Part shown: in pieces, positions 49,831 through 61,348 of the stretch
Layout of the letters: every line of letters starts with the position of its first letter
How positions within the stretch are numbered: position 1 is the first letter of the stretch
Assembly (NCBI GenBank): GCA_947846985.1
Contig: CANTUZ010000012.1
Coordinates: forward strand, 22,778,135 to 22,842,134
Source of the DNA: Fratercula arctica
Lineage: Eukaryota > Chordata > Aves > Charadriiformes > Alcidae
Direction: 5' to 3'
Length of the DNA stretch: 64,000 nt
The notes under the pieces: generated by a model
Database searches by the model: none
The model's input: the letters and a program-made list of their open reading frames with translations, nothing else
What the model was told of the DNA's origin: nothing
Program-made: the position numbers and the translations under genes

Positions 49831-52145
49831 ATTGCATGAAGTTCTCAAAACATGTTAAGGAAAAGTTCTCAAACTTAGGTCAAAGTTATTTCTCCTACTG
49901 TCTAGATCAAATATCGAATAAACCAATTTTGTGACACAAAAGAGCTGCGAGTTATAAAATCAACTTCACATAGCCACCAATGCGGATTAGTATAATACCA
50001 AATTATAACTGGTTACATCTACAATAGGGGTGCGATCCGCTGCTAGTGCAGGTTTTCTAGCAGAGTTAAAGAACATTTTAAACTCTCTGTTGCTGCTGAC
50101 ATAAGTCCCTCTTACCTTTGTGGTACCACACTTCAGTTAAGCATGAGAATAATATCATCATGTAATATCACATATGAATTCTTTAAAGAAAAGGAGTAAA
50201 ACGCATTGCTGTAAAGTTTCAGTTCTTACGTAACACATCAAAGAAAAACATAGCATTACATGGCCCCAGGTAGAGATATCTATCACCTTAATATCCAAAC
50301 ATCTTCATGGCAACTGTCAAGAACTTCCCAAAACACCAGTCAGCTTGGAGGTGCTTTAAGCAGATAGGAGACAGAGCAGCAGAACACGAGGCAGGCACAA
50401 ATGTAGCTCCCTGCCCTGAAGTGAACGGCAAAAGCTAACCAGCTCTCACATTTGCCTAGGTATAACAAATAGCTAAATAACTACAGCTCCTCCTGCCTCC
50501 TTGGGACCGTATGGCTGGATATCTGAAGCTGAAATTCAGAACTGCCATACGTGGGCAGACCTGTCATTATGTATCCAACAGCGGGCTGTAGCAGATTCCT
50601 ACACAGGAATCAAATGAGAAATGGGATTAGAGTGTACTTGAAGTATAAACAGATGGTCATTCTGTTTGCATGACCATTTTAATGTAAACCAGAGATATAC
50701 ACCGTCTTCTACTATAACAATATGGAGAGGCTCCCGCAGAACATTTTCTCATTCTACACACACACACTACAGCTGAAAAGGATATGCAGGGTGCACGTAA
50801 AGGGTTCTCTCTAGAAAGGAAAAACAGCAGCAAGTATCAACAGACATTTTAGAGTCTATATCTGACCCAGCAGGGTACGTTAATCTAATCTAGCCACACT
50901 CATAAGAATCTGATGCATATTCCAAAAATAAATTTCAGGTTTGTCACAGACAAATTAAAAATTCTATTTTAAAACTTTTAACCATTAAGTGCTTATCAAA
51001 TAAATTTTCATGACAAACAGGCTTTAGCTGCATCCTATGACAGCAAAGAAACAGAGAAACTAGAAACTTTAGGGTTCCTCAAACTTTAACATTTGAAAAG
51101 CTGAAGATGGAGCAACAAGGGATACAAGAAATAATGCTCAAGAAACAGCTCACACCATCTGATTTAATTGGGTTATAGAATTAAGTCGTGCCAAGAAAGG
51201 ATTTCAAACTTTGCAGTCATTTTAACAGCTATGGATAGATAGTTTAAAGACCATCAAAGTGGAAGCTCATGATAAAATGAGTCATAGAACTGAAGCTGCC
51301 AAAAAATGTGAAGGGCATACATAATAAGTACCTACTAGGACTGCTTGGCTATTTGGTACGTACTGTACGATCGATTGTTGAATGCATCACTCGAGAAATG
51401 CAGAACAGAAAGGATAAATAAAGCAGAATCCTTCAAAAGCTTTTGTCTGACTGCAGCTAATTGTTACAAAACTGTCTCAATGCTCGGCTTTGTTCTCTCC
51501 ATTGCAGGAGTGGGATTGTCTGAGAGTTCATCCTATTTAATTGATTTTTTTCTTATGTATCTTAGGATAATGCTTTAATTTGGTGAGCATGAAAGGGGAA
51601 GTGGGGTTAATGGCCTACCAAAATATAATTGAGACACTAATAAATATTTTAGATGGGGTTGGTTAAGGAACTAGTAAAGTAAAATGTATGGCTTATATTT
51701 AACCTCTGTATGATTAAAAAAAAAAAAGGTAACTGGAAAGGCTTCCCTCATTGACCAGAAAGGGCATAAATTTGCCTTCCCGCTAAGGAAAGACACAATT
51801 TAGAGGCCATTCTCTACTGCCTCAAGATACCTCCTCGGTGCTGGGAGTTTGCCTGAGTAAAGCATGAAGGATCAAGTTTCTTTGCTTCATATTTGGTCCA
51901 CGCTTATCCTTTTTTTAAAAAAAAAATCTGTGTGTGCAGGATATCTGGTAGTGATCAAATGGGCACTGCTGAACTCTGTGACATTCCCTCAGTCAGCCCC
52001 TTCTCCGACTGGGCTCACAGCAGCAGGGAAGCCAAGACCGGCCACTTTCAGTAGCTGGTATGTGTCGCAATGGAGCTCCTCTCGCCACTTAGCAATGGTG
52101 AGTGCACACACACAAGCAATATGTAAATAAGAAATATTTAGGAAT

Positions 52146-52192
52146 AAGAAATTTAAAATAATAAACTGAAAAAATAAAGAAATTTAAAATAA
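52146..52192 (+). repeat. A-rich direct repeats, 16-bp perfect unit
   Basis: AAGAAATTTAAAATAA occurs at 52146-52161 and again, without mismatch, at 52177-52192. Related AATAAGAAAT pieces precede and follow. It is a small A-rich minisatellite-like cluster. Confidence 0.8.
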
Positions 52193-52839
52193 GAAATAAT
52201 ACATTTAAGTGCCATGAGGAATTTTAACATGCTCAAGTTACCCAATATTCTTTTTAAAAACGTTCCTCTGTCAGAACATTACAAGAGACCTGGTTTAAAA
52301 ACAAAGCTGTGCAAAGTGCCGGAAACTTTAACTACCTGGGGTGGAAAGTGCCGATGTGCAGCCCTGCCCCTGCTCTACCGCCTTCTGGAGACAATTCAGC
52401 CCAAAGAGGAACATTTTTTTCTTTATCCTAGACGTTTTTCCTTAAATATACCAGAACTAGGTCTCATTCTCCTAAACAGTGAAAGTGCAAAATCCTGTCT
52501 TTAAACAATATGCCTTTTTTGTGATTTTGTGAGAACAAATGGGGTTAACTCTTTCCAGCTTGAATCAATGCTGGTAGCAGTTAACTGTAGCACAGTATCT
52601 GTTCTGAGGATGCATTTATTTAACTAATGAGGATGCGTTAACCTCTCTACCAAAAAGGATGAGAAAGAAAAGCCATGAGCAAGAAAAATGCCTGGAGAGG
52701 GGGTGGGCAAGCCCCAGCCTGTTGCTGTGCTCACGTAAGATGGCTCCTGAGGAAACAGTTATTTGCCACTGTCCCCTAGCAAGTGAGGGTAAAGGGAAAG
52801 GAAAGAGCAGCAATGTAGTCATACTCAATCATTACATCA

Positions 52840-53379
52840 TCTAGCTGCAGGGGGAGGATGTCAGACAACAGCCGTCACCAGCTAGGAGATGGCCCAGGGG
52901 CTGACAGATGAGGTGTCAGAACAGGACCAGTGGTGAGACCGTGTTATTGACCGCTGGGTGATGGATGGCACAGCGTGGGTGGGATGAGGGCTGTGGCAAG
53001 CTGTGCTACCCTCGCAATCACCATCAGCCATGGTCACTTGGGTGGCCCTGACTTGCAAAGCAGGTGAAGACCACAGTTGCCCTATGAGAGGCCTGGGGGA
53101 TGCTGCAGGTCCTTGAGCTTGGAGCCTGGGCAGAGGACAGTGCTCTTGGCTGACCGCAGCCACTGGTGTGGTCATGGGCAGGAAAGAGCTGCCATCACCA
53201 ATTCCAGCAGCGTGTCCAACTGAGGCCAGCTTCATCCCAAAACATGCACACAGGGAAGTGTTCCCTTACGAGGCACTTTTATAGATGCACACAGACACAC
53301 AGAGGTACATCAGTCCCCTGTACACCCAGAGCAAGCTTCCTCTTCTCCCTGCACACAGACACTCACTCATGGATAGTTC
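52840..53379. other. GC-richer patch of unknown nature
   Basis: The 540 bases left of the solo LTR are GC-richer than the neighbourhood and contain a 117-codon open frame on the minus strand (52882-53235) without a recognisable domain. CACACAGACAC-type words recur near 53283 and 53350. The composition shift suggests an older insertion or a small regulatory patch, but I recognise no family. Confidence 0.35.
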
Positions 53380-53384
53380 GCACA
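53380..53384. repeat. Target site duplication, left copy (GCACA)
   Basis: GCACA here is repeated exactly at 53886-53890 on the other side of the LTR, the 5-bp duplication expected from retroviral integrase of this group. Confidence 0.9.
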
Positions 53385-53885
53385 TGTCCTGGTTTCAGTG
53401 GGGGTAGAGTTCATTTTCTTCCCAGTAGCTGCTGTGTTTTGGATTTAGTGTGAAAATAATGTTGACAATACATATTGGTTTAGTTGTTGCTAAGTAAAGT
53501 TTCCGTTAGGCCAAGGAGTTTTTCAGCTTTCCATGGAAGCTGAGAGGGAGCACAGACAGTACAAACTGGCCAAAGGAATATTCCATAGCATAAACATCAT
53601 GCTTAGTATATAAATGGGGGTTGGTTGGGGGGCAGGAATCTGTGATCACTGCTCAGGACAGGCTGGGCAACCGATCATCAGGTGGTGACAGCAATTTATT
53701 GCATTGCTTTATTTTGAATATTCTTTTACTGTTATTATTTTCCTCTTCCTTTACTGTTCTGTTAAATTGTCTTTACCTCAACCCACAAGGTTTGGGGTTT
53801 TTTTATCCTTTTTCTGCCTACCCTACTCGGGGAGGGAGCAAACGGCTGTGAGGTCCTAGTTGCTGGCTGCTGTTAAACCACGACA
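53385..53885 (+). mobile_element. Solo LTR of an avian endogenous retrovirus (ERVL-like)
   Basis: This 501-bp element begins TGTCCTGGTTTCAG and ends TTAAACCACGACA, thus with the canonical TG and CA ends. GCACA flanks it on both sides as an exact target duplication. Internal landmarks are a TATATAAA box (53607-53614) followed by a G-rich stretch, a GTTAAA at 53761-53766 where related LTRs have the ATTAAA polyadenylation signal, and the CTTTACCTCAACCCAC segment after it. No gag, pol or env sequence adjoins it, so the provirus was reduced to one LTR by recombination between its two ends. The family resembles ERVL-type LTRs of songbirds from memory. The clean ends and exact duplication make it younger than the LTR at 32777. 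The open frame at 53621-53851 is an LTR shadow. Confidence 0.93.
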
Positions 53886-53890
53886 GCACA
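53886..53890. repeat. Target site duplication, right copy (GCACA)
   Basis: Matches 53380-53384 exactly. Confidence 0.9.
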
Positions 53891-56800
53891 ACAGAGAAAT
53901 CACTCCCTTAACGCCATTTCTTACTCACCTGTAGGTGAGGTAAGTCATGAGGTACCTTTAGCCATCTTTTCTCAGATTGGCCAAGCATGCCTTCAATTTA
54001 AGAAGTACAGTTCCAGCAAAGCCAAGCTGCTTCAGCACTGTGCTGGACATGCTGCTCCCAGCCTTTCATGAAGGCTGCATCCAAAACCTACCATGTTCAG
54101 AGGGGTCTAAAAGAGCATTGCATGCAGAGCACTGTACAATTTAAGTCCCAGCACCTTAAGGTTCGGAGGCAGCGCATGTGGATCATCAAGGAAATTTTCT
54201 CTATTATTCATAGGCATCAAGGAAGATCATGCTGTTACAAGCAATGACTTTCCAAATCACTGTGGCTTATGTAATTGAATTTGAGCTGTTCATGTAAACA
54301 AAGAGGGGAGGAAGAAAGATATTTGGAGAAATCAAAGGAATGGATCAACCACAAGACCACAGCAACTAAGTATTTCCCTTGATAGTTGGTGAGTTCAATG
54401 CAATTTAGATTATATTCAGTAAGTAACACTTTGGCTTGTGGTATTAATGGGCTCATAATAGCTTCCTGTGGGATATATATTACTTCCACTCTTGTTAAAA
54501 GTTCCTTTGATAACTTATTCATCACTTTGCCTTTTAAGAGTTACAATGCGTTTCTTAATACATTTAGTATGCAAGTCCTTCTGGAAAAAGGTTTTTGACC
54601 TTAGGTAATTTGAACTCTCATGATTTATTGTGCCAAAACTAGAGAGGGTAATTTCAAATGTACTGTTCAAAAAGATCTAGGAAAAGACAGAAGAAGAAAT
54701 AAAAAGTCATCACTGACAGAGACTATAATCTCAGAATAATTTGGCCTTCACTGACTGAGAATATTCTAATTTAACTACAAATAGAAAGTATAAAAATAGA
54801 GAGTGTAGATAAAGAATGCCATAATAGAAAGATATTGTAATAAAAATAAGATACATGCAAACAAGACAACATTGCAATACTCAGCATTACTGAGCATTTT
54901 ACAATCAGTTATATAAATATTTGCTCTGTATTTAGTAATTCTGACATACAATTCTTTTCAGAAAACATATGGCTTGAAAAAATTGCTGTCCCTTCTTGCA
55001 ATGTTACTCAGAGAAAAAGAAGGTCAGTGGAAAAGAAGCCAAGATACATTATGAAAATAAGCAGCAAGCTTAGATTTACACACACTTAACAAATATTCTG
55101 CATTAATATATCAATCTATAAAATGTTTATAATTTATCTATTATATGACACTTTGAAAATGCCTCCAAATGCATACACATAAATAAAACAAAAGCTCTTT
55201 AAAGAACAGGGAGACAGAGAGGGAGAGACATCAAAACAACCCAAATCCCCAAAGCACAGGGGTATAAAGATAAGAGCCACTGTTTTACACTACACAAAAC
55301 AAAGAAATGAATAAAATAAGACACTTGATGGATAGGTAGGTAAAATTTAATTTAAAGGAGAAAAAAGAACATCCATATTTGGGCTTCCCCTTTGGGGATA
55401 CTCTTACAGAATAACTTAAAGAGAGACGTTTGCTTCACAGCATTTAGTTAGGCACAGCTCCTTACCTATGTGAAATGTGAGATAACCTGTCCAGTAGGGA
55501 GAGAGACATAGGCTCTCTCATGTGGAATAAAATGTTATAATTTATAACAGGAAAAGCTGTTATAACAGAAAGACAGTGAATTGTGACCGTTTACCTAGTG
55601 GTAATTATATTACACATTTCAAAAATAAGCCCCCAAAATATGTCAAATCTGTTGAACAAGCAGAAAAAACCACTTATCTCAAAATAAGGGGATAGGAACT
55701 ATCTACTGTATTACCATCATTTCTTTCTGCATGCCGATAGCGTACTTTAAGTCTTATTCAGACTGCAAGCAACTAGTCATGGAGGGAGCAGTACCTAACT
55801 GTTTACTTAGGTTTGGTGAAAAAGCTCAGGGCAGCTCGTTTAAAACATTGACAATGCCTCCAACCTTAACATCTATCTTTCCCAGTGCTCTGTGAACAGA
55901 ATAAAATGGGCCAACAACATTCTACATGAATATAGCTTCTGGAAAGTCAAATACGTAGAGCAAGCCTCACAGGTATCCCGGAATGAAACAAACCAGAAAT
56001 ACTTAAAATCAACATCAAATTCCTGTTGCTGTCAGCAATCATTGTCCAGACTTTGAGAGATGCAGTGCTTGAATCTACAGTCACCCAGCTGACCTCACCC
56101 TTGGATAGGTGGGAGAAATACCACCTGCTGCCTCTAGTGTGGAGTGCCTCCACAATTACACTAAGACTGCTAAACTAATGAAATTCATTCTTCTCCCCTG
56201 AAAATGGGAATGTATAATTCTCTCTAATAACCCTAACTCTAACATTCCTCTCCTGAAAAGGCTCAACAACAGGCTAGCAACAAAACCCAGCAAGATACGC
56301 CAGCTCAGAGTTTTTCAGGCAGAGATTTTACATCACATTTGCTACTATCACCACCTTCAGAGGGAATTTCAGATTCCGGTGCTAATATTCTCAAGACAAA
56401 AAGATTCTTGGTGACATCACTGTTTTCCATAATTAACTTAATGTTAAAATACAAGACACTTGAATGTTGCAAATAGCGCTATAAAATGGTTGGGGCTTTT
56501 AAGCTCTGAAACTCTCCTTGTGTATCTCATCCCACATGGACAATTTCTATTTCTCAGTCAAAGAGGAAATACAGCATTTGGCATAGGTTAACTTGTAATA
56601 GGATTGCAAAAGTTATCTGATTAAATGTCCTATAGAGTTTGACATCTATGATAGATTTCCACTGCTCTAAAAATTAAATTTCAGAACTTAGTTGTTCAAA
56701 GAACGGAAGGAAAGGACAGAGGAAAAAGGTCCCTGTCCCAAATACTTCATAGAAAGCTGTGCTTTCAACATCTTTGAAATTCTTGGTTCCACTGAAGACT

Positions 56801-57529
56801 ATTCCTACACATTGCTGTGTTTGATTCTGAAGGCATTTTTTGGATCTATGCTTTGCAAATCTTTATCCCTACTGTAGTGCATAATCCATGCATTTAAATA
56901 GCTGAGTAAATCAATAATCTATTTTGTCCTACTAATTCACTAACAACATCAACACTTTAGATATCTTACTGAACACAGCCATGTAATAGGACATTTCTAG
57001 CTTTTTGACTCATTCTGACAAATATATGCCTAGATAGTCCGACAAAAACGATGGTTAATTACCAAATATCATTTAATCTAGGAGTTTGAGGCTGCATGAA
57101 ATTACCATTTTGCATATGGTTTATGGGAACATTTTTATAGAACTGAAGTGTGCCTGTTGCATGGTGTTCCATGTGCTGCTTATGGGAAGGATTAAGTTAA
57201 ATTTTCTATTACAGAAAATAGCAAATATTATTTGTACATGTGATACAAACTTTTAAATCCCAGTACTTTATGTCTACATAACCCAAAAAACTTTTCAGTA
57301 ACATTCAGTACAGACTCCTTCTCTGGCATATCATTTTATAGAATCCCACTCGTATACGTATTAGTTTATGGGCTCTGGAAATTCAAATTTTCAGACAGCA
57401 CTTATTAATACCATGGGAGTATATACATAATTTTAAATATTGTTGCATATGCATAAATGTATACTGATCAGTGCATCAACATTTTTGGCCTTTCTTGGTG
57501 GTTTGATTTTTTGTTTCTGTTTTTTTTTT
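53891..57529. other. Non-coding stretch; no gene seen
   Basis: AT-rich DNA with closed frames. The only structure I single out is the palindrome cluster at 55533-55568. The G/T-rich run ending in T10 at 57520-57529 belongs to the tail of the retroelement remnant that follows. The rest shows nothing I can name. Confidence 0.6.
55533..55568. repeat. Cluster of overlapping palindromes
   Basis: TGTTATAATTTATAACA (55533-55549) is a perfect 8+1+8 palindrome, and CTGTTATAACAG (55557-55568) is a perfect 12-bp one. Between them TTATAACAG and CTGTTATAA form a further 9-bp inverted repeat with a 6-base loop. The same half site therefore occurs four times in 36 bases. Confidence 0.85.
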
Positions 57530-57590
57530 CTGAAGCAATTTCTTCTCCTTATTTTTATTTTTCTGATTTGATCACTGGAGAGGGATCTGC
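57530..57590 (-). mobile_element. Poly-A-tailed retroelement 3' end, second copy
   Basis: On the minus strand AATAAA (57554-57559) lies 24 bases before a poly-A run (57520-57529), the same spacing as at 41940-41970. The bases between include GAAATTGC in both. Further in, TTGATCACTGGAGAGGGATC aligns with TGGACCACTCCAACACAGATC of the other copy. I infer two old members of one retroposed family. The body beyond about 57590 cannot be traced with confidence. Confidence 0.4.
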
Positions 57591-57974
57591 GCCCAGCTCT
57601 TATTTTGTTAGAATAGCCACAAAAGGATCTTGCAAGGCAGACATTACACAGATATTAACATGGAGGCTGAACTTTGTCTCCTCTCCCTGCTGACAGAATT
57701 CGTATGGTGGGAAAAGATACAGTCCCTTAACCCTGGACCAAGCAGTAGCAGAACTACTCAGAATCAAAACCCCACACCACAATTCCAGCAAGACCGTTCC
57801 TGTCGCAAGGCACTGTGCTGTTGCTTGAGCAAATCCTCACGGGCAGATTCATAACCCAGTACAGACCTTTTTTCTTCTTTCCTCCTTTCCAGAGTCCAGC
57901 ACAGGCTCTCCAGGCCCTCATTTGCATCCGTCTCAAAACTTTTCTGCTTCACCTGTTACACCACCTTTCAAACA
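57590..57974. other. Non-coding, unassigned
   Basis: Moderately GC-rich sequence with overlapping short frames on both strands and no recognisable domain. It lies between a retroelement tail and a CR1-like stretch and may belong to either. Confidence 0.4.
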
Positions 57975-58330
57975 TGCTTAACTAGGTCAGTGCATAGTAT
58001 TCGAGATGAGGTTTGGCTTTACCTCAGCTGAAAGTAGTTCAGTTGATACATCTATGTTTTTCACAGCTGCATCTTACAGCTGGCTCCTAGCCAATATCTA
58101 ATTAATTAATGCTCCAAGGCCCTCCTCTTCTGCTCCTTTGGCCTCCTCAACTGAAGAGTTCCTGGCTTATTGCTGAAATTCTTGTTTTTACTTAAGTACA
58201 TTGGTTTGCACTTTGTACATTATAGCTCATTTGTTGCATTCCAGGCCTAAAGAATCACTTATCAGTATGTGTCATTTGTACACTATTCTTTTCTTTCAAA
58301 ATCTGTGAAAATGCGCTGCATACTCATTTG
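57975..58330 (-). mobile_element. Highly degraded CR1-like LINE fragment
   Basis: The plus strand GTATTCGAGATG (57997-58008) followed by GGTTTGGCTTTACC resembles the antisense of the CR1 segment that reads GTATTCGAGGTGTGGCCTCA in many copies. CCAAGGCCCTCCTCTTCTGC (58113-58132) and TTTGCACTTTGTACATTA (58204-58221) fall in the same order as the related blocks of CR1. Divergence is large and both boundaries are uncertain. This assignment comes from remembered consensus, not alignment. Confidence 0.4.
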
Positions 58331-58543
58331 GTTAGACCGAGCTATATATAATTGCAACACCAAGACCATCTCCTAGCACCCCTGGGTCTTTTGCAATATC
58401 ACACTTTAGTCCCTAGGGAGAGGGTATCATCCAAATCCAGCTGCTGGAAGGAAAGTTATGCCCATTCCTCTGGGACACTGACATTCCCACACTCCAATGG
58501 CCTTCTGCAGCATGCAGCAGGGAAGAGAGGGAGTATTGGACCA

Positions 58544-58570
58544 AGTATTCATTTGCTTTCAATGAATACT
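58544..58570. repeat. Perfect 10-bp hairpin, 7-nt loop
   Basis: AGTATTCATT (58544-58553) and AATGAATACT (58561-58570) pair exactly around TGCTTTC. Confidence 0.85.
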
Positions 58571-60982
58571 CTATCCAATAACAAAGTGAATTAATTCTTC
58601 ACTAAGGACCACATGTGGACCTAATCTAAATCATCAAAAAATGTTTATATCACATCTGAGGCACACCAGAACTAAAAAGCACCCATGAGGTAAAAATAGT
58701 GGTAAAAATAGGAATGGGCTTTCATATGTATCACTAACATGGGATTTTTCTTAGGAGTATATTGAGACTGACTAGAAATAGATACTGGCATTCTGAAACA
58801 GAGATTATGATGCCCTGTACCAAACGCCATTTGTCAGAACAATATTTGTTTAGCATTTCTAACCAACATTAGGATTGTGACAAATTGCTCAAAGATATGT
58901 TAGAGACCACGTGACAAAGACTCATTTCTGTCTTCCTCAGAGTTCATCAAGCCTGAGGAAAACCTCAGCATCTCTGTAGATAAAGCCCATGATTTCTCTC
59001 TATTGTTTTATGTCATGACTCCAGTGCATCAGACATCAGTGGTGACATTTAGCATGAAAGTGCAAAAAGAAAGCAAAAAGAATCAGAGTAAGAGAGAAGG
59101 TTCACATCAATGGCTTGCTGTTCAGGCAAAGTTAAAAGCCCTTGAAAATACGACTCTTCAACTGCCCTATGCTGCTCTTTCATAAACAGCACTCAGCAAG
59201 TGTTATGTTTTTTTACTCTTCATAACACAGTGTGTAGATAATGTCATCACTGAAGTGTGATTGAAAAAGTGCAATTTAAAAAAAAAAAAGGTGTCAGTGA
59301 GCTAACAGCAGCTGACATGGTCATCCAGGTTTTTAAGCTTTACATTCACCTCCATATGATATACCTTCACAGAGTGCTTGTTAACAAAATTTAGGGGGAA
59401 ATAACTTTTCTTTTGTATAGTTTATTTTCTGACCTTGAAGTAATTTTCTGCTATATTATGTTCATGATACAGTCAAGAGCAAGGTCACCTGAAAAAGATC
59501 ACCAAGTTATACATTGGAGAAAAAATACAGTGGAGAAAAAAAAAAGGGCCGTTCCTGGTGACACCATTATAATTTTACATTTATGAGTCTTTCTCTTTCT
59601 GCACTCACTTCTTTTCTCTTATTTTCCAGTGACATTAACAATTTGCCTCTTGTCAATTCTTTTTCATCTGCAGGTGCTACTTTCTCTCTCCAAAGTAAAG
59701 CAACTTCAAAGAAGTATTAATTTAGTTGTTCTCCTGCCATCTAGCACATCAGCAGTTCAAATGGTATGAGTGAAAAGGTGAATAAATGGTTAATAAATTA
59801 GCATGAGAGTTTAATGCAAATCCCCAACATGCACATAAAGTCTGTTAGGGAGTTGCAAAGACCGTACACGTGGTTTCCTGTACATGAAATAGAGCTAACA
59901 GAAGAAGAAAACTTCAATTCTGCTGCATGGGAAAACAAAAGATGTTTAAATTTCTTTGCTTTGTTCTAAATGAAATGCAAACTAAGTTATTTGAAGCTTC
60001 TCATAAAAATGCAACAGTCAAAATAGTCAACAGCCAGATTTGCTTCATTTATGCATTTGAACCCAACTCTCCTGCATTCAAATTGAATCATCAACTTACA
60101 TGCTTTGTACCCTTCTCCACATTCCAGCCTTTGTCTTTCCTGACATTAGATATGTTCCAGGTTAAACCTTTGTTTTCATCCATCATATCTATTCTGACTT
60201 TAAAAGTTTAGCAGAATACATTCTACCTTTTAGAGATAATATCGCCTCCCTTGCAACAAAGAAAAAGTTGTGGGAATTTTATATTAAAGACTGTGAGCTG
60301 TACACATACTAGAGTAGTGAGAATGTGGGGACATATAAATCCAGCCTTGCTCACTGTGTCCATATTTTCAGAAGATTTTAAATTCCATTAGGCCAATTAA
60401 GTAGTTAAGTGTGTACGAATACGCACTGTCCCTGACAAGGAATTACTGATAGCATCATACTAAAACAGAGCAGTCTCCCATGTTTTCAGAGGCTGAAGCA
60501 GCCAACGTTCCTCCTGCCTCAGAAACATCCAACTCTGCTGGTACAGACAAAAGACAGCATTTTGGGTAGTTTACTAATTCATCATATAGACACCCATATT
60601 CTTCCAAGCATCAGGTTTGTAACTGTCCCCCCCCAACTTTAAGTGACAAAAAGAAATGAATACAGCAAGTTACCTTTTTTACATGTCCTCTCAATGTCTC
60701 AATTCTCTGCAATGCTCCACAGGCATGAGCCATGATCCTGTGTCTTTTACCGTGTTAAATACTGACAGATGCCTGTGGGGTAATAGCAGAGAGACTATTC
60801 TGTGGAAAATGCTATGTGTCTCCCAGTTAATTGTGATCTTCATTCCTCAATGCTATGTAATAGCTCATACTCACCTCATTCTACAAATTCAAAGTGCATA
60901 TATAGCTTTTTCACTAGGATATTAGCACCTTTTTTCCTCTATAAAAAAAAAAAAAGCAGACATTTTTCAATTGGCATTGCAG

Positions 60983-61052
60983 TTTTGGTGTGGTTTTTTT
61001 TGTTTTGTTTTGTTTTGTTTGTTTGTTTTTGTTTTTTTTTTTTTTTTTTTTT
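60983..61052 (+). repeat. GTTTT repeat ending in T21
   Basis: GGTTTT and GTTTT units lead into 21 T (61032-61052). On the minus strand this is a poly-A run followed by CAAAA-type repeats. No AATAAA lies at the expected distance, so a retroposon tail is possible but unsupported. Confidence 0.9.
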
Positions 61053-61333
61053 AAAATCCTTTTTATACATTACAGATCCTGGGCTTCTTATTATCTTACA
61101 AGAGGACAAACGAATACCTAATTTACACAAGCATGGAGGAGTGTACCCAGGCTAGTGCCCAGGAAGGCTTTGGCAGCGCATCCTTCAAGGGAAACACACT
61201 CCAGCTGCTGCTCCCCTGCGTGCACTCTTATGAACACAGGTACCGCACTTCCCTTATGTAAGTCCTGTACTGTTACCACTGCATTGAATGTGAGAGTACC
61301 GCATCACAGGTTGTAATGAATGCGCAGAAAGGA

Positions 61334-61348
61334 GGGGGGGGGGGGGGG
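61334..61348 (+). repeat. G15 homopolymer
   Basis: Fifteen consecutive G, preceded by GGA, in otherwise AT-rich DNA. Long G runs are rare in vertebrate genomes and unstable; the exact length may be affected by sequencing. Confidence 0.9.

Larger units (their letters stand above)
44997..53379. other. Non-coding stretch; no gene seen
   Basis: Frames are closed throughout. The items listed separately are an 18-bp palindrome (46912-46929), a TTCAAAG triplet (47278-47300), a purine tract (47325-47386), candidate conserved sequence (48280-49080 and 49560-49830), A-rich direct repeats (52146-52192) and a GC-richer patch (52840-53379). An A10 run at 46571-46580 and A12 runs near 49093 and 51717 are plain homopolymers. 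Nothing else is recognised. Confidence 0.6.

Noticed and set aside
52882..53235. 117-codon minus-strand frame
   Set aside because: It lies in a GC-richer patch where stops are rarer; the peptide is not recognisable and no splice or start context supports it.
53621..53851. 76-codon frame
   Set aside because: Lies within the solo LTR.
60802..61155. 117-codon plus-strand frame
   Set aside because: It runs through the poly-T tract, which supplies a long phenylalanine run; it is a low-complexity artefact.
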